Of a stretch of 64,000 nt of DNA, positions 10,628 through 21,918 are shown one piece after another. The position numbers were made by a program, and so were the translations under genes. Numbering within the stretch: the stretch's first letter is position 1; each line of letters begins with the position of its first letter. The notes beneath the pieces are model-generated. The model was not told the DNA's origin, did no database searches, and saw only the letters and a list, made by a program, of their open reading frames with translations. This DNA is from Cyclospora cayetanensis (taxonomy: Eukaryota > Apicomplexa > Conoidasida > Eucoccidiorida > Eimeriidae), in NCBI RefSeq assembly GCF_002999335.1, contig NW_020312050.1:1-64000 (forward strand), given 5' to 3'.

Positions 10628-13600
10628 TTTGGCTGCCTGTTTCGCTCGAAAACGGCACAGGCGGGGCTTTGGGAAATCTTGCACAAATGCAAGCGCTGGC
10701 GGGAGGCGCCACGAGAAAGGGAGGATATTGCTGACGCGACTAGGCGTAAATACTCGGACTCTAGAAGCCTTTACTCCGAATTACGCAGCCTTTGGCTGCA
10801 GGGGGCGCTGTGACAGTTGCTGCTGCTCCTGCTGGCGTTGCTGCTGCTGGGTGAGAGGGCGAAGATGCCTGCTGGAAGGGGACTCTAGATTTGCCAAAAG
10901 AGTGCCCCAAAGAGGCATTTCTCTGTTGCTGTTGAAATTAAAAGGCAGAGAAACAAAGGCTGAGGGGCGCAGTCACGCAAAGTGAGACGCTGCTCTCGGT
11001 CCAACACGGACGCAGAAGAGAGCCGCCGCAGCAACGAGCAGACGAGATCCTGAAAGGAACTACACTATTTATTGCAAGCAGCAACTGCGTTTTCCAAAAA
11101 AACCCCGAAAACCTCGTAATAGACACGAACAACGGACTAGTAGCAGAGTCTCCATAGCCGCTTGCCTCGCCGAAGAGAGCCACAGCAGTCGCACGCGGCC
11201 ATGAAGCCCTCCTGAGGTTTGGATAGTCTCTGCTGCTACTTTACGCCTGATCCATTTGTCTATCCCCTTACTTATATGTACAGTGACTGGAATTTTCATT
11301 TTAACTCCGTACCCTGGCCGTCTAGCTCTTCTTTGGCGCTTATTTCCTTTTAGCTAGAGAGCGAGATAGACAGGCGAGAGCCACACAAAAGGAGAACCAA
11401 CCGCGAAGCGTAAGTACAGGGAGACGTTGTCGGCTCCAGTGGGCACAGCAAATAGGCTTTTAGTCTCAAGCGGAGGGCACACTTGCTGCGGTTTGCACAT
11501 ATTAGCGACAATATCGGGTACCTTGCCATCGGCAGATGGCCGACGACCGACAACCATGCAGCAACACGAGCTCCTCTACCCCGTAATTCATCGAAAGGAG
11601 AGAGGCATATGCTTAATACTGCAAGAAGCTTATGTCGCTCGCCTGCATTAAGAAGGGAACACCTTGGCCAAGGAGCAGCCTTCGTAGGCTTTTTATTTTG
11701 GAGGGCACCTTAGCAAAAGCAGCGGAACAAGCAAGCGGCACGTCGGCATTTTTCTACTAACGAGCTACTTTGAGTCACCACTCTGTGAAGCGTTAATTGT
11801 ATAATCTGGAGATTCTTTTTATTTTCTATGCTGCGTCTTGGGTTAGATGCTGTACTACCTAGTCACATATTGCGTATTCGGCTGCGCAGTACGGCTATAT
11901 GTACGTAAAGCCGTATGCGTAAATAGCCCTACTGCTCAGAAAGTGTAGCTGCTTGGGCCCAGTGTTCCATTTGGCCCTTCGATAAGGAACCCTGTAAGAT
12001 TTACAGGGTAAGAGAAATGCTAGCTTATCTTTGCTATGACTGCATTGCTGTTACCCCCTGACTAAGGTCTCTCGGTACGGAGACACTCAGGTCTAGAGTC
12101 CATACAAACTTACTTGAAAATATTGAGTGTTCTCCCGAAAGGTATCCCCTAGCGGGCATCATTGGCCCTTCCGCCACCACTAACTGGTCGAGAAACCAGC
12201 TTTTCCTAGTTTGTCCTTCTTCATTCGATTCTGCCCAAAGGCTAGCACGAGTTTCCGGTTAACCTTGAGCATGAGAATAGCACGCAATTACAACTAAGTC
12301 TCAGAACAATATTGCCGCCCGCTGTAAGCATAGTCACGCAGATTCATGATTCACTTACTCAAGAGACTGTCATGCATCTGCAGCAATGGTTTTGGAGGCT
12401 GGAGGGCCTTCACAGAGTGCATGCGTGCAAGGCCATTCGTTCTTTAGCAGCCCATGGTTATTCAGGAGTTAGTGCTTAGCGTGCGCCATAGATTGCGAAG
12501 ATATCAGCAGAAGACGTAATTGCAGTGTTAATTCGCTGTACCGAATGCACTATCTCTTTAGGGCATTATTTAATCGTGTCCAGTAGCGAAGATATCTTTC
12601 CTAGTACTGCGGCCTGACAAAGACTGCAAACGCGCGAAGACAGCGGAAGCAATTCATTTCAAGGGCGTCTTTATGAGCGATGCGCACTGATCCAAAAGTA
12701 CTTGGGGAATGTTATTCCCTTCTCGAGATCGAGATTACAAAGGACTTCCACGGAGTTCGAGCTGAGTGATCCTTACGTTAGGCACTTTCACACACGCGCA
12801 AAAAGCGGTTTGCGTAAGAAGCCCCTGCTGCTTCACAGTGCTGTCGAGGCTCGAGACAGCACTCGAATTCATCACCAGTCGGCCTCACAAGGACCTGTTG
12901 TCAGTGGGGGTCGAGATCTATTGAAAGACGCACTGCGGCAGGTGGGCAGCTAGCTGTAGCAGAGCGCTGCCGTTTTCTAAAAGTGCAGTGAAGCCACGTA
13001 GGGCCTTGCAATGATACGTCGGGCTTGCAAAGCTGGAAAGAGCGTCGAATGCGCGGGAACCTCTTTTTGGCGTTCTGGTCGATTAAAAGATCCCTAAAGC
13101 CAACAACGCTACGTGATAGTAAGCGACGTCCACTTAGCGGCCTCTTCGTTGGAGCTACGAAGAAAAGCTAATGGCAAAATACCGGATTCAGCTCGGCGTG
13201 AGAGACACAGAGGGGGGACTGACGGGGACATAAAACTTTTACAGAAGGCTCTTGCAGTTGCAGCACCACTGGACCTATTCGTAAACTCAGGCAAGATTAC
13301 AAGCGCTATTACAAGACCCTAAATCCCAGCATTCTCGGATTTCCGCGTTTTAAGATATTCCATGCTACTACGGCTGGAGGACCTCCATGCTTCATACCGA
13401 GGAAATTCAGCGACTGGGAACGGAAAAAGCACGGCTGTGGCTCTGAAGGGACCGTTACGCCCACCGATGATAGCAGGGTGTTTATGCTGAAGTGAACTAG
13501 ATGAATTGCTAGCGGCATTGGAGCTGCTCCATACCCCCTAACTACCCTCATTCCCTTCAAGGCATGTGGGGGCTTTCGTTTGCCAGTCGGAAACTGCTAT

Positions 13601-14030
13601 GGCACAGAACCAGAGCCTGCAGCCGTAACAGGCTTTGTGCTCTGGCAAAAAACACTTGTGGCAAAGGTCTACGCCTGAAAATCTTGGAAGCAAATGCCGC
13701 AGAAGCCTCATCTATCACGGGTGTGAGTGACAGCAAAGACCCTTTCTGCTATGCAAAGCCGCTAGCCTACAGTTCGGGGATTGCGTCCTTACAAACTTTT
13801 CAGTTTCGCATGCTTCCCGAGGGGAGACAAGGGCGCTGGATGCAGGCAAAAGGGCTCAAGGTGGTATCTTGAAAGATACAATTCTCACAAGCAAGCCTTG
13901 AGGAAACATCCACGGGATGCCATTCGATTCAGCAAATGCGGCGCGGGGAGGGGCCAAGGAGGGGGGATGGTCTTGTAACTGCAAAGTGCTCGCCTTCAAG
14001 TGTGCTCTCCAACCAGGGGAAAACACCACT
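10628..14030. other. 3.4-kb repeat-poor stretch without a recognisable gene
   Basis: It lies between the 5' end of the elongase gene and the 3' end of the uL4 gene, both on the minus strand, so it should contain the elongase promoter near 10650-10900. From about 11.7 to 13.7 kb the base composition is visibly less GC-rich than the flanks and tandem repeats are absent. The open frames (12702, 13113, 13564, all plus) are short and match no family I know. No rRNA, transposase or mitochondrial-gene fragment was recognised. Confidence 0.5.
11989..12009. repeat. 9-bp perfect inverted repeat with 3-nt loop
   Basis: ACCCTGTAA, loop GAT, TTACAGGGT: a tight hairpin in the repeat-poor gap. A second small hairpin (CTGGT...ACCAG followed by CTTTT) lies near 12184-12203. 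Neither is linked to a known RNA. Confidence 0.8.
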
Positions 14031-17000
14031 CTATGCCACAGAATCAGATCCATTCTCAAGAGTCAAGACTGCAAATAGCCGCGCACTGCCGAGAAGCTGT
14101 CTAGGGTTGCTGATCCCCCACAGTCGCAGCAGTGGCGTTCCTGGAGTCTCTGAATGGGAAGTCAGTGGTGATTGACTCGGTGAGATCCAAGGCTTCCTCG
14201 CGCTCTCGAAGCTGCACATACACCCCAGGAAAGCGCGAGTATACATTGGGTGCTCTCTCTGTGTTGTGTTGTGTAAATTACCGCTGAACCTCCAGTCGAA
14301 AGCGTCGCACGGGGAGAGCAGAGAGACAGTACTGCCCACCTCCAACGCGGCTGCGAGCCTTTCCATATCCTCGCCGTCTTCATCGAGCGGCTCCTCATCC
14401 TGCAGACAGATTCAGACACTCCGGAACCCACATCACCGTTTCAATCTGAACAGGGGAGAGGTGCTTGCGGCAAAAGTCTGAAAAGCCTTATTTAGCCTTA
14501 ACTCCAGCCGAGGCGGCTTACTGCATAGAGATCATCATATTTGCTGCCTGCTTCGGGCACCTCTTCGGAAGAAAATCGTCCGACTCGAAAGCCGCGCAGA
14601 GGATCGAACCGCGGCACTTTCTGAAGAAACAACGCCAATTAAAAACACGTCCACACACTGTCACTGCAGCTTTTTCCGCAATCCGCAGACAGCCCCCTGA
14701 AGCGGGCGTGCGATGCAAACCACTCCTATACTTCCCGGAGCATCACTCCACATAAAAGGCCATTCTCCTCTTGAGTTCGTCATGCATTTGAAAGCCTTTC
14801 ACCCCTACAAGAAGCCTGCGCTGCGTACCAAGAGGCCCTTCGGTTCACTTGACCACGTCCACTTCGTCGCCAGTTCACGAATCCTTTGCTGCGAAGGAAA
14901 AAGAGAATTCCGCAGCGACACATCCATCCAAATGCATGCACATGCAAGAAGATGCTTCCCTCAAACCCGTGCCCCCTTTCCCCCTTTTCCCTCCCCTTTT
15001 CCCACCCTCCCCTGCGGCGTAGCTGGCAGCTCCTGATGCCACGCAGCAGCGCACTCTGTCGAACTTTGCTTCTCGCTCCTTTGTCTTGATTTCAATCCAT
15101 TCATCCGCCCAGCCAGGAACAGGCGAAGGCGGAGGGGCAGGTCGCCCGTCGGGAGTAGCGTAGCGAGGCAGCCGTTGTTGCTGCTGCTGGTGCAGCTCGA
15201 AGAGCAGCTGCTTCAGAGCCTTGAGCGTGATGATAACCATGCGATGCTTCAGCAAAGTGTATGCGTTGACTCCCTGAAAACCGCATTTCAGGAAAGCAGT
15301 TTACAGCAAGCAGCGAGCGCCCAGCTGGCAAAAGATGCGCAGCAGCGAACGGTGAACAAGCAAGTAGCAAGGAGCAGCGACCAGAGAAAGGAGTCTGCGC
15401 GCCGCGCCTGGCAGCAGAGGCGGCACAGAGAGCTCCTCCTTGCGCAGCTGTGTGCAGACGCAGGAGCCTGCGACGGAGGATGCGCCTTGAGAGGGAGAGG
15501 AAGGTTTTGGAAGGACGTAGAAGTCGAGGATGCCAGACAGGCAGGCACAGAGGAATTTCCAGACGGGGGAGGGGGAAGAGGAGGCTTACGGCGACGTCAG
15601 TGCGTTTGACGCCTGTAATATGCGCAGTCGCCCAGCGAAAATTCTCGTTGACGTCTTCATGACCTTCGTGAATCAGCAGAGCGCTATGACATCGAGTGCC
15701 TGAGCACGGCGATGGGAGACGCACAGCCTCGAGGCGGAGATCAGAGCCAGCGCTCGCGAAGGAGCTGGCGCAACGAGACAGCGCTGTGGCTCGTCGCACT
15801 GCGGAGGCAGGAGCAGAACGCGGCGCCGCAGGGGAGCCGCGGAGGCAGCGGGAAACACACGCAGCAGCCCCCAGATAAAGCCTCTGCACGTACGAGACGC
15901 GTGGCAGAAGGCAGGCAATGAGAAGAAGAAGAAGCAAGCCTCGCCATTCCAGCGAGTCACCTAGCAGCCTCCTGAGGTGCTTGACGCAGTGCTTCGTCTT
16001 GTGGGAGGTGAGGCAGAGGTTTTGCACAAGAACGAGTTGTTCTTGCGCGAATTTCGCAGACAGCGCCTGCTCCACTCCTCGCCACAGCACTGAGCGTGAG
16101 GCATGAACACACACACACACACACATGTGTGTGCACATGCATACACTTTGTGAGCCTTGGATCGCGAAGCCGTCACGAGCCCGCCTGAGACAGCTTTCTG
16201 GAGCGACTGCTGCATTTCTGGAGCGACTGCTGCATTTCTGGAGCGACTGCTGCGCTGTTCGAGAATCGACTGAAGGAGCCTTTCTCGGCAGCCTCCGCGG
16301 AGTTTGTTCGGAGTGCGGAGGCGAAGGGAGACGTTCGCGTGTGCCTCCTACGTCGCTTGTTGCACTTGTTGCGCTGATCATGAGGTCTTAGCGGGTGTGT
16401 CTGTACACCCAAGTACTTGCCGCAAGCCTTGCGCCAGCCCATCCTCGCCATCCCCGTCTTGACCGTCTGGGGACGAACCTTGCGGCTGCTCCCTGGCCAC
16501 TCCCACTTGTATAATTGCATGCGTTCAGTCCATCCCGCAATCGCTCGCCGCGTATGCCAGTACACCTGAAGGCGTCGAAAAACACGCGCGACGCAATGTC
16601 TTGAGCAGCGCGTGCTCGAATTCTCGCTACGCGGTCGCGCCCGCACCCGGCGTGCCACCCGCTTTTTCTAAAGCATCCACTCCTCGGATCCAAAATCCTA
16701 GCAGGCAGTCTCAAGAAGCGCCTAGCTGCGGCGCACGTTAGACGCGATAAAAAGTACGGCATGCGGAAGGGGCACGCAGCAGCAGATGCCGCAGGACGAG
16801 AACGCGTCTGCCTGCCTCACTGCTCCGCTGAGGCTCAAAGTTCACACCGACCTGGTGCAAAATGTCTGGACGTAAGGGCTGACCAAACACTTCTGAGGGA
16901 ACCTCTGAGGAAAGCAGAACGCGCAGAGAAGGGGGAGCAGGAGCAGGAACGCTATCGCCAAAAGCAGCAGGAGAGACAGGAGAAACTGCGCCATGAGCTG

Positions 17001-17616
17001 CAGTCAGAGATAAGTTGTGTAAGTGTATGCATATGTGTGTGTGTATGTATATGTGTGTGTGTATGTATATGAATGTAGGCGGGGCAGGGAGGGGGAGGGA
17101 AAAACAAATGACAAAAGGAGGTGATTATGAAGGCACACCGATCAATTCAGGGGGCTGCCTTTCTTCGCCTTCCCAGGCTTCAAAAGAGTGAACTGGCAAC
17201 ACCAAACGTGTGTTGAAGCCAACAACTGGCACTGCCCAGTGGTGTCTGTACAGTGTTTGCATGTCAAAGTTACTGCTGCACCCATCGCTGGTGCTGTGAC
17301 TGCTGGAGTGAGTTCGGCTGTTGGCGCGGGCATCACCGACAGTTTCTGCACCCCCACTCAGAACGGAAGAAGAAGCATTCGGCGCTGCTTCCTCCGCAGC
17401 GACTGGCGAGGCAGAACCAGCCACTGGTGCTGTCGCCGCTAGAGCTGCCACGCCTCGAGTTTGCATGCAACGTAACCCCGAAGTTAGAGGCCCCCCGATC
17501 CTCCTGTGGCCCCTCCATCTAAGCGGAAATCTCCACGGTCCGACTGTAGCGGCAGCGTTGATTTTTTCAGCGAGTCCGATCCGCAACAACCGTGGCAGCA
17601 TCTCCTGCCCAAACAT
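14031..17616 (-). CDS. organellar (probably mitochondrial) large-subunit ribosomal protein uL4
   Basis: Bacterial-type uL4, a 23S-binding protein lining the exit tunnel. Minus-strand blocks: 17616 to about 17139 (Arg-rich presequence-like start MFGQEMLPRLLRIG, then LPVHSFEAW); about 16599-16409 (core GSSRKVRPQTVKTGMARMG, aligning with the conserved RKPWRQKGTGRAR-type loop); 16347 leftward (GG...PHS...LPRK); 16089-15961 (ALSAKFAQEQLVLVQNL, HKTKHCVKHL); 15699-15590 (NENFRWATAHITGV); 15273 to about 15060 (GVNAYTLLKHRMVIITLKAL, the LNVYDLLKHD block); 14620-14522, 14399-14282 and 14149-14031 (a C-terminal extension, acidic at DEEPLDEDGED, then stop). Phases agree from 16089 to 15273 and from 14620 to 14031; the joins near 17139/16599, 16347/16089 and 15060/14620 are unsettled, so the extension could be a separate small gene. 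Apicoplast genomes encode their own rpl4, which favours the mitochondrion. Confidence 0.75.
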
Positions 17617-18147
17617 TGAGGCTCTATGTGAACGGGGTCGAACGCTCCCAATTTGTGGAGGCGCCGTATATGCACCTGTTCAGCAGCTGCGACGGCAGCG
17701 CAGAAACGAGCGCTAACAGCAGGCGTAGCAGCAGTGGGCGCCGCTACGCAGCAGGCCTCTTTCTGAAAACTCCACGGAGCAAGAGGCTGTCCATAGTGGG
17801 AGTTGTGCCGCTCTACAATCAAGAAGCCGCTAAGCCCTCAACGTCGGCGAGCAACTGGATGTCTTTGTCTTTTTTAGCCGGAAGGCGTAGCACAAGAAAG
17901 AGGAGTCTCCAGAGGAAGGACTGTGACGATCTCTGGGAGGCCCCTCCCTCCTTCGGATTCTAGCAGCCAGTTGCTTGCAAGTATAGGCTGCCTCCAAATG
18001 TGCGATTTCCTATGCAAAAAGCATATTACGGCCTTGCAGCTATCATCTACAGCAGTTTTCTAAGGATCTATTCATAATTATATACACCGATTTAGAGTTC
18101 AAGGTGCAGCCATGGTTTGCTGCACGGAAGCAGCAGGCGACCCCTAG
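17617..18147. other. upstream region of the uL4 gene
   Basis: About 530 bases between the uL4 start (minus) and the first tRNA gene (plus). A 123-codon plus-strand frame (17592-17963) overlaps the uL4 start in antisense, has no recognisable motif and is probably chance. Nothing else seen. Confidence 0.4.
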
Positions 18148-18221
18148 GCCCTTGTGGCGCAATCGGATAGCGCGTTGGACTTCTAATCCAAAGGTTGCGG
18201 GTTCGAGTCCCGCCGGGGGTG
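18148..18221 (+). tRNA. tRNA-Arg (anticodon TCT)
   Basis: 74-nt intronless cloverleaf. The acceptor GCCCTTG pairs with CGGGGGT using G-T wobbles, the D arm is GCGC AATCGGAT AGCGC, the anticodon stem TTGGA/TCCAA encloses CTTCTAA (anticodon TCT, reads AGA), and the T arm is GCGGG TTCGAGT CCCGC with discriminator G. It has one base more in the D loop than the copy at 18818. An internal A box (TGGCGCAA...) and B box (GGTTCGAGTCC) are present. Confidence 0.95.
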
Positions 18222-18227
18222 CTCTGC

Positions 18228-18232
18228 TTTTT
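18228..18232 (+). terminator. RNA polymerase III T-run terminator
   Basis: TTTTT six bases after the end of the first tRNA-Arg gene. Confidence 0.75.
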
Positions 18233-18817
18233 GTAAAGCTCTTCCCTGCTTTACTTTCTCTCCCCTGGAAAGATGGTGTCTGGCACGTTTCTCACCCACA
18301 CGTAGTCCGTTTCAACTCTTGGCGCGTCTCGCTCTCTCTCCTGACAACTCTAACAGCGATATACGCGCATGCATTCCGCCTGCCCGCGCAGGGGAGAGTG
18401 CGGCGAGAAACCACGCGGAGTTTTTCTGCGTTTAACACCATGTTCACTTGAAATAGACGGAGTTCTCTCTGTTGTTGTGCCCATCAAAGGTGAAATGCCT
18501 CGCTGACGCATCCTTCGCCCAGGACGTGGCCACGCGTTCAAGTGAGTCAAGGACGGCTCCACGATTGCAGGAGGGTGTAGGGGGAGTTGGTTTTCGCGAA
18601 GGGCCCGAAATGATCCCTAAAGATCAGAACTGACGACGACTTCAGCACCCTTAGGTGCCCCCGACGCGATTTCACCTCCCACGGAACGATTGTCTTCTTC
18701 AGATAGCCTTGTCCACCCCGTGATACACCGTAGAATAGGGTCCCTGCAGCTGTATTGGCAAATCGCCACACCTGCGTAGGGAGGAAAATTTTCTGGGAGT
18801 CTGCGAGCACGCGCGTC

Positions 18818-18890
18818 GCCCTTGTGGCGCAATGGATAGCGCGTTGGACTTCTAATCCAAAGGTTGCGGGTTCGAGTCCCGCCGGGGGTG
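18818..18890 (+). tRNA. tRNA-Arg (anticodon TCT), second copy
   Basis: 73-nt intronless cloverleaf, identical to the copy at 18148 except that it lacks one D-loop base (AATGGAT against AATCGGAT). Same strand, about 600 bp downstream; the flanks do not look alike, so it is not an obvious recent large duplication. Confidence 0.95.
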
Positions 18891-18891
18891 G

Positions 18892-18895
18892 TTTT
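18892..18895 (+). terminator. RNA polymerase III T-run terminator
   Basis: TTTT directly after the second tRNA-Arg gene. Confidence 0.65.
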
Positions 18896-19245
18896 CACCG
18901 CGAACAGCTGCGTGGAAAACTCCTTTCCGTCGGCTCCCTTCGGAGTGTTGATCTTAGTGTAGTGCGCATAAGCCTCGGCCGAAGCGGCCCCCTAGACGTC
19001 CTGCGGTGTTTTGAATCGAGGGGTGTTAGACATCTGAACTGTTCAACTATGCACGAGTCTACAGCCCCTCTACAGCTTCCTGTGCATAAACCTTCTAGAG
19101 CGCGCTAAGCCCGTTGCATCAAACGATATTTAACCTTTACTTCGGCACGGACTATGCCCATGGCCCCCAATATACACCGTGTTCTAATAACCCATGAGTT
19201 CTCTCTACAGGCTCCCCCCCTCTCCCCAAAATTCAATTGCAGATG

Positions 19246-19348
<103 letters not shown>

Positions 19349-19617
19349 CTATCTCTCTCTCTACCGACTCCCGAAACAACCCTATTCTAGATAGTTCTCT
19401 CTACAGGTTTCCCCCAACAATACTATTCTAGATGCTTCTTCTAGAGACCCCCAACCAAACTGCCCCTTTTAGGGGGTTTAAGTAGCTCTGCAGCAACGCT
19501 ATTAACCCGACGCCACTTGGTGATCTCGCGAGGCGTGCTCAGGGAGAGGAGGACTTAGGAGGAGAAGCCCCTCAACATCCACGTGGCGATCCCTCGTCCG
19601 TATTTAGCGCAGCTAAG

Positions 19618-21918
19618 CTAAGGGGTGGCAGCACTGTTGTCTAAAGGAAGCTCCTGGTGCACCGCGGGGGATTTTTTTGAAGCAGGAGGCGTCTCTTCCG
19701 CAGCGAGACTTCTCCGAAGCAACGAGGGTTTAACCCGCAGCTGCTGAACTCGCTTGCGCTCCTCAGCCTCCCTGCAGAACCAGCTCGCAGGCACGTTCGC
19801 GCGTGGATCAGGCGAGACCCCTCTCTCACAACTCTTGTGAGGCTGGAGGCTGCGTCCTAGTGCAAGGTGTGCGAAGGCGACAACAAACACGCAGCCGCAG
19901 AAACAGCACCCCCAGCAGCCAGAGGCAACAGAAAGCCAACCTCCTCCTTTGTCTCTCATGAAATGCTTCGCCAGCCTTGGCCTTCCGCAAGGCGACAGCG
20001 CAACGCTTCTTATCCTGGTCTGTCTGGGTTCTCCCCATGTATCGATTTTCGCGCAACAGGCCGTCCATGCTGCCTGCACAGCGACGCAGACGGCAGAAGC
20101 AGCTCCAGCATGCGCGACTACGCGCTTGCTGGCGGAGTGCGCCATCAAGGCGCATGCGCTGCTGCGCCGCGCTCCCGAAGCGAAGCAGCTTTTTGCATTC
20201 CAAGGAGAGTCTGAGCCAGCGGCGTCCAGAAAACGCTCTTCAGGCCTTACCAGGCAGGTTGACGGGCTTGATGTTCAAGATGCGAAGGATTTGAGCGTAC
20301 CGCTCAAAGTCGCGCACTCCCAAGTATTGCAACAGTCTGCACTTTCACCAGCAGTCGCAGCGAAAAACTAGCAGCTCAGCACACCTGCACCAAAAAACCG
20401 TGCAAACGCCACAACAGCACCTGCTGCAGTGTACCAACAGCAGAAGAAACAACTGACTTCCGTCGGCGAACTACTAGGGCTTTAAGACCTCTGAGGCTTG
20501 CAAAATCCTTGCGGTGCTGCAGCATGTGGCGTGTAAGGTGTGCGATCCTAAGTCAAGAAAGACACGTATACGCACACGTAGAGACACACACACACACACA
20601 CGTATACACACACGTAGAAACACACACACACACGTATACACACACGTAAAAACACGCACACACACACGTATACACACACGTAGAAACACACACACACACA
20701 CGTATACACACACGTAGAAACACGCACACACACACGTATATACACACACGTAGAAACACGCACACACACACGTATACACACACGTAGAAACACACACACA
20801 TACATATACATATATATACATGTACATATGTATGTATATACATGTATACATATACACACTTGCGATCGAAAAGCAAGATTTGAACTGCGCATTGAGTGCC
20901 CTTGAGCCCCCTCCTTCCCTCTCCCCGCATCCCCCCGTAAGTGTGTTTTCCCCTGAGCGTAGAATTGACGCCTGTGTGCTCATGAGATATTTCGAGCTTG
21001 GAGGTTGCGCCTTTGGGCGTTGGACGTGCCTTGCAGTCAGAATTCCAACTTGAGCCTCGCTGCTGCCAGTATCCTTGGTGTGTCTCTGCAGCGCCAGCCG
21101 GCTTGCTGTCGCCAGGAGCTTTTGAGTGGCTGCCTGTACACCCCACCCCAGAAATTCTGAGTTTCATGCCCTAAGTGGAGCGTTCACGCAAAAGCAAGCG
21201 GCTAGAGGCCTACGCTGAAGCCGCCGGAGAAAGCAAGAGAGAAGGGGAAAATAAAGACTCGAGAGTCGAGGGTTTGAACAGACGCGTCTCTAAGCCTCTA
21301 GCGACTTGAGAGCGACGCAGTGCGTCGCGCTAAAGCGGAATATGAACTCGAACGTACACCAGAGGGTACCAAGTCTTCTGGCTGAACACCCCAAGGATCG
21401 CTCTCCTCATCCAACGCCTCCGAAGCGGCTGAAAGCTTCTCCCTGTCCACTACAAGGCGCTTTTTCGTGCGCTTCTGCTGCTGGGATTGGGGGGATGGCT
21501 GCGCCGTATGGGGCCTCTCTGGAAGAGAGTTTGAAGCCACCAGCGCATCCGCGTCGCAGGCGGCTTCCCTGCCACGCCCTTCATCATTGTGTCTTTCAGA
21601 CTGCCCTGAAAAACGACGAGAAGAGTGCGGCAGACTACTCTCTGCCGCTGCTGCAGAGCTCCACGACACCCTCCAGCGGTGGGAGACACTGCCCCTAGCA
21701 GGAGGCTTCGCTGGAGCTCCCCCCCCGCTGCTTGCGTTGCTGCTGGCGTGCTGAGCAACGAGAAAGCTGCAACGCAGTCGCTGCAACGAGGCGGCAGCAT
21801 GCTCGGCGACGACCTCGTGCAGCAGCAGCAGCAGCACTGCCAGGAGGAGCAGGAAAAACACGCACTGCTGCTGCTGCCGCTGCTGCTGTTGTCTGTGCAG
21901 TGGAAACTCCATAGCCAC
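19618..21918 (-). CDS. organellar small-subunit ribosomal protein uS15, with a secretory-like leader
   Basis: uS15 binds the central domain of 16S-type rRNA. Six exons (21918-21370, 21085-21030, 20547-20458, 20336-20251, 20073-19941, 19771-19618) join in phase to 355 residues. The conserved core is clear: HTKDTGSSEAQVGILTAR, then IAHLTRHMLQHRKDF, then GLKALVVRRRKLLQYLGV and DFERYAQIL, as in bacterial S15 from the DTGSPEVQ block onward. A charged C-terminal extension follows (RQRRREAEERKRVQQLR across the last junction). Residues 1-34 hold a Gln/Arg-rich start then a strongly hydrophobic segment (CVFFLLLLAVLLLLL) and a Ser/Ala/Arg-rich stretch, which resembles a bipartite apicoplast leader. Apicoplast genomes lack rps15, so import would be needed. 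The exon 2 donor is GC rather than GT. The exon 1 donor (TTG/GTACCC) is the weakest join, so the leader is less certain than the core. Confidence 0.85.
20572..20872. repeat. CACACGTATACACACACGTAGAAA minisatellite in a uS15 intron
   Basis: About nine copies of a 24-28-bp unit built from CA dinucleotides, CGTATA and CGTAGAAA, grading into ATATACATGTAC near 20800-20865. It sits in the intron with the GC donor at 21029/21028. The ORFs it generates are not genes. Confidence 0.95.

Noticed and set aside
11700..13700. Mitochondrial DNA insert or rRNA fragment
   Set aside because: The composition shift suggested it, but no cox1, cox3, cytb or rRNA block could be recognised.
15101..16381. 426-codon minus-strand frame as a single exon
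   Set aside because: The uL4 blocks lie in it only in pieces, separated by phase-consistent introns; the uninterrupted reading has no sensible protein.
20474..21167. Cys-Val-rich frames over the CA repeat
   Set aside because: Shadow of the CACACGTATA minisatellite in a uS15 intron; the real exons are short blocks on either side.
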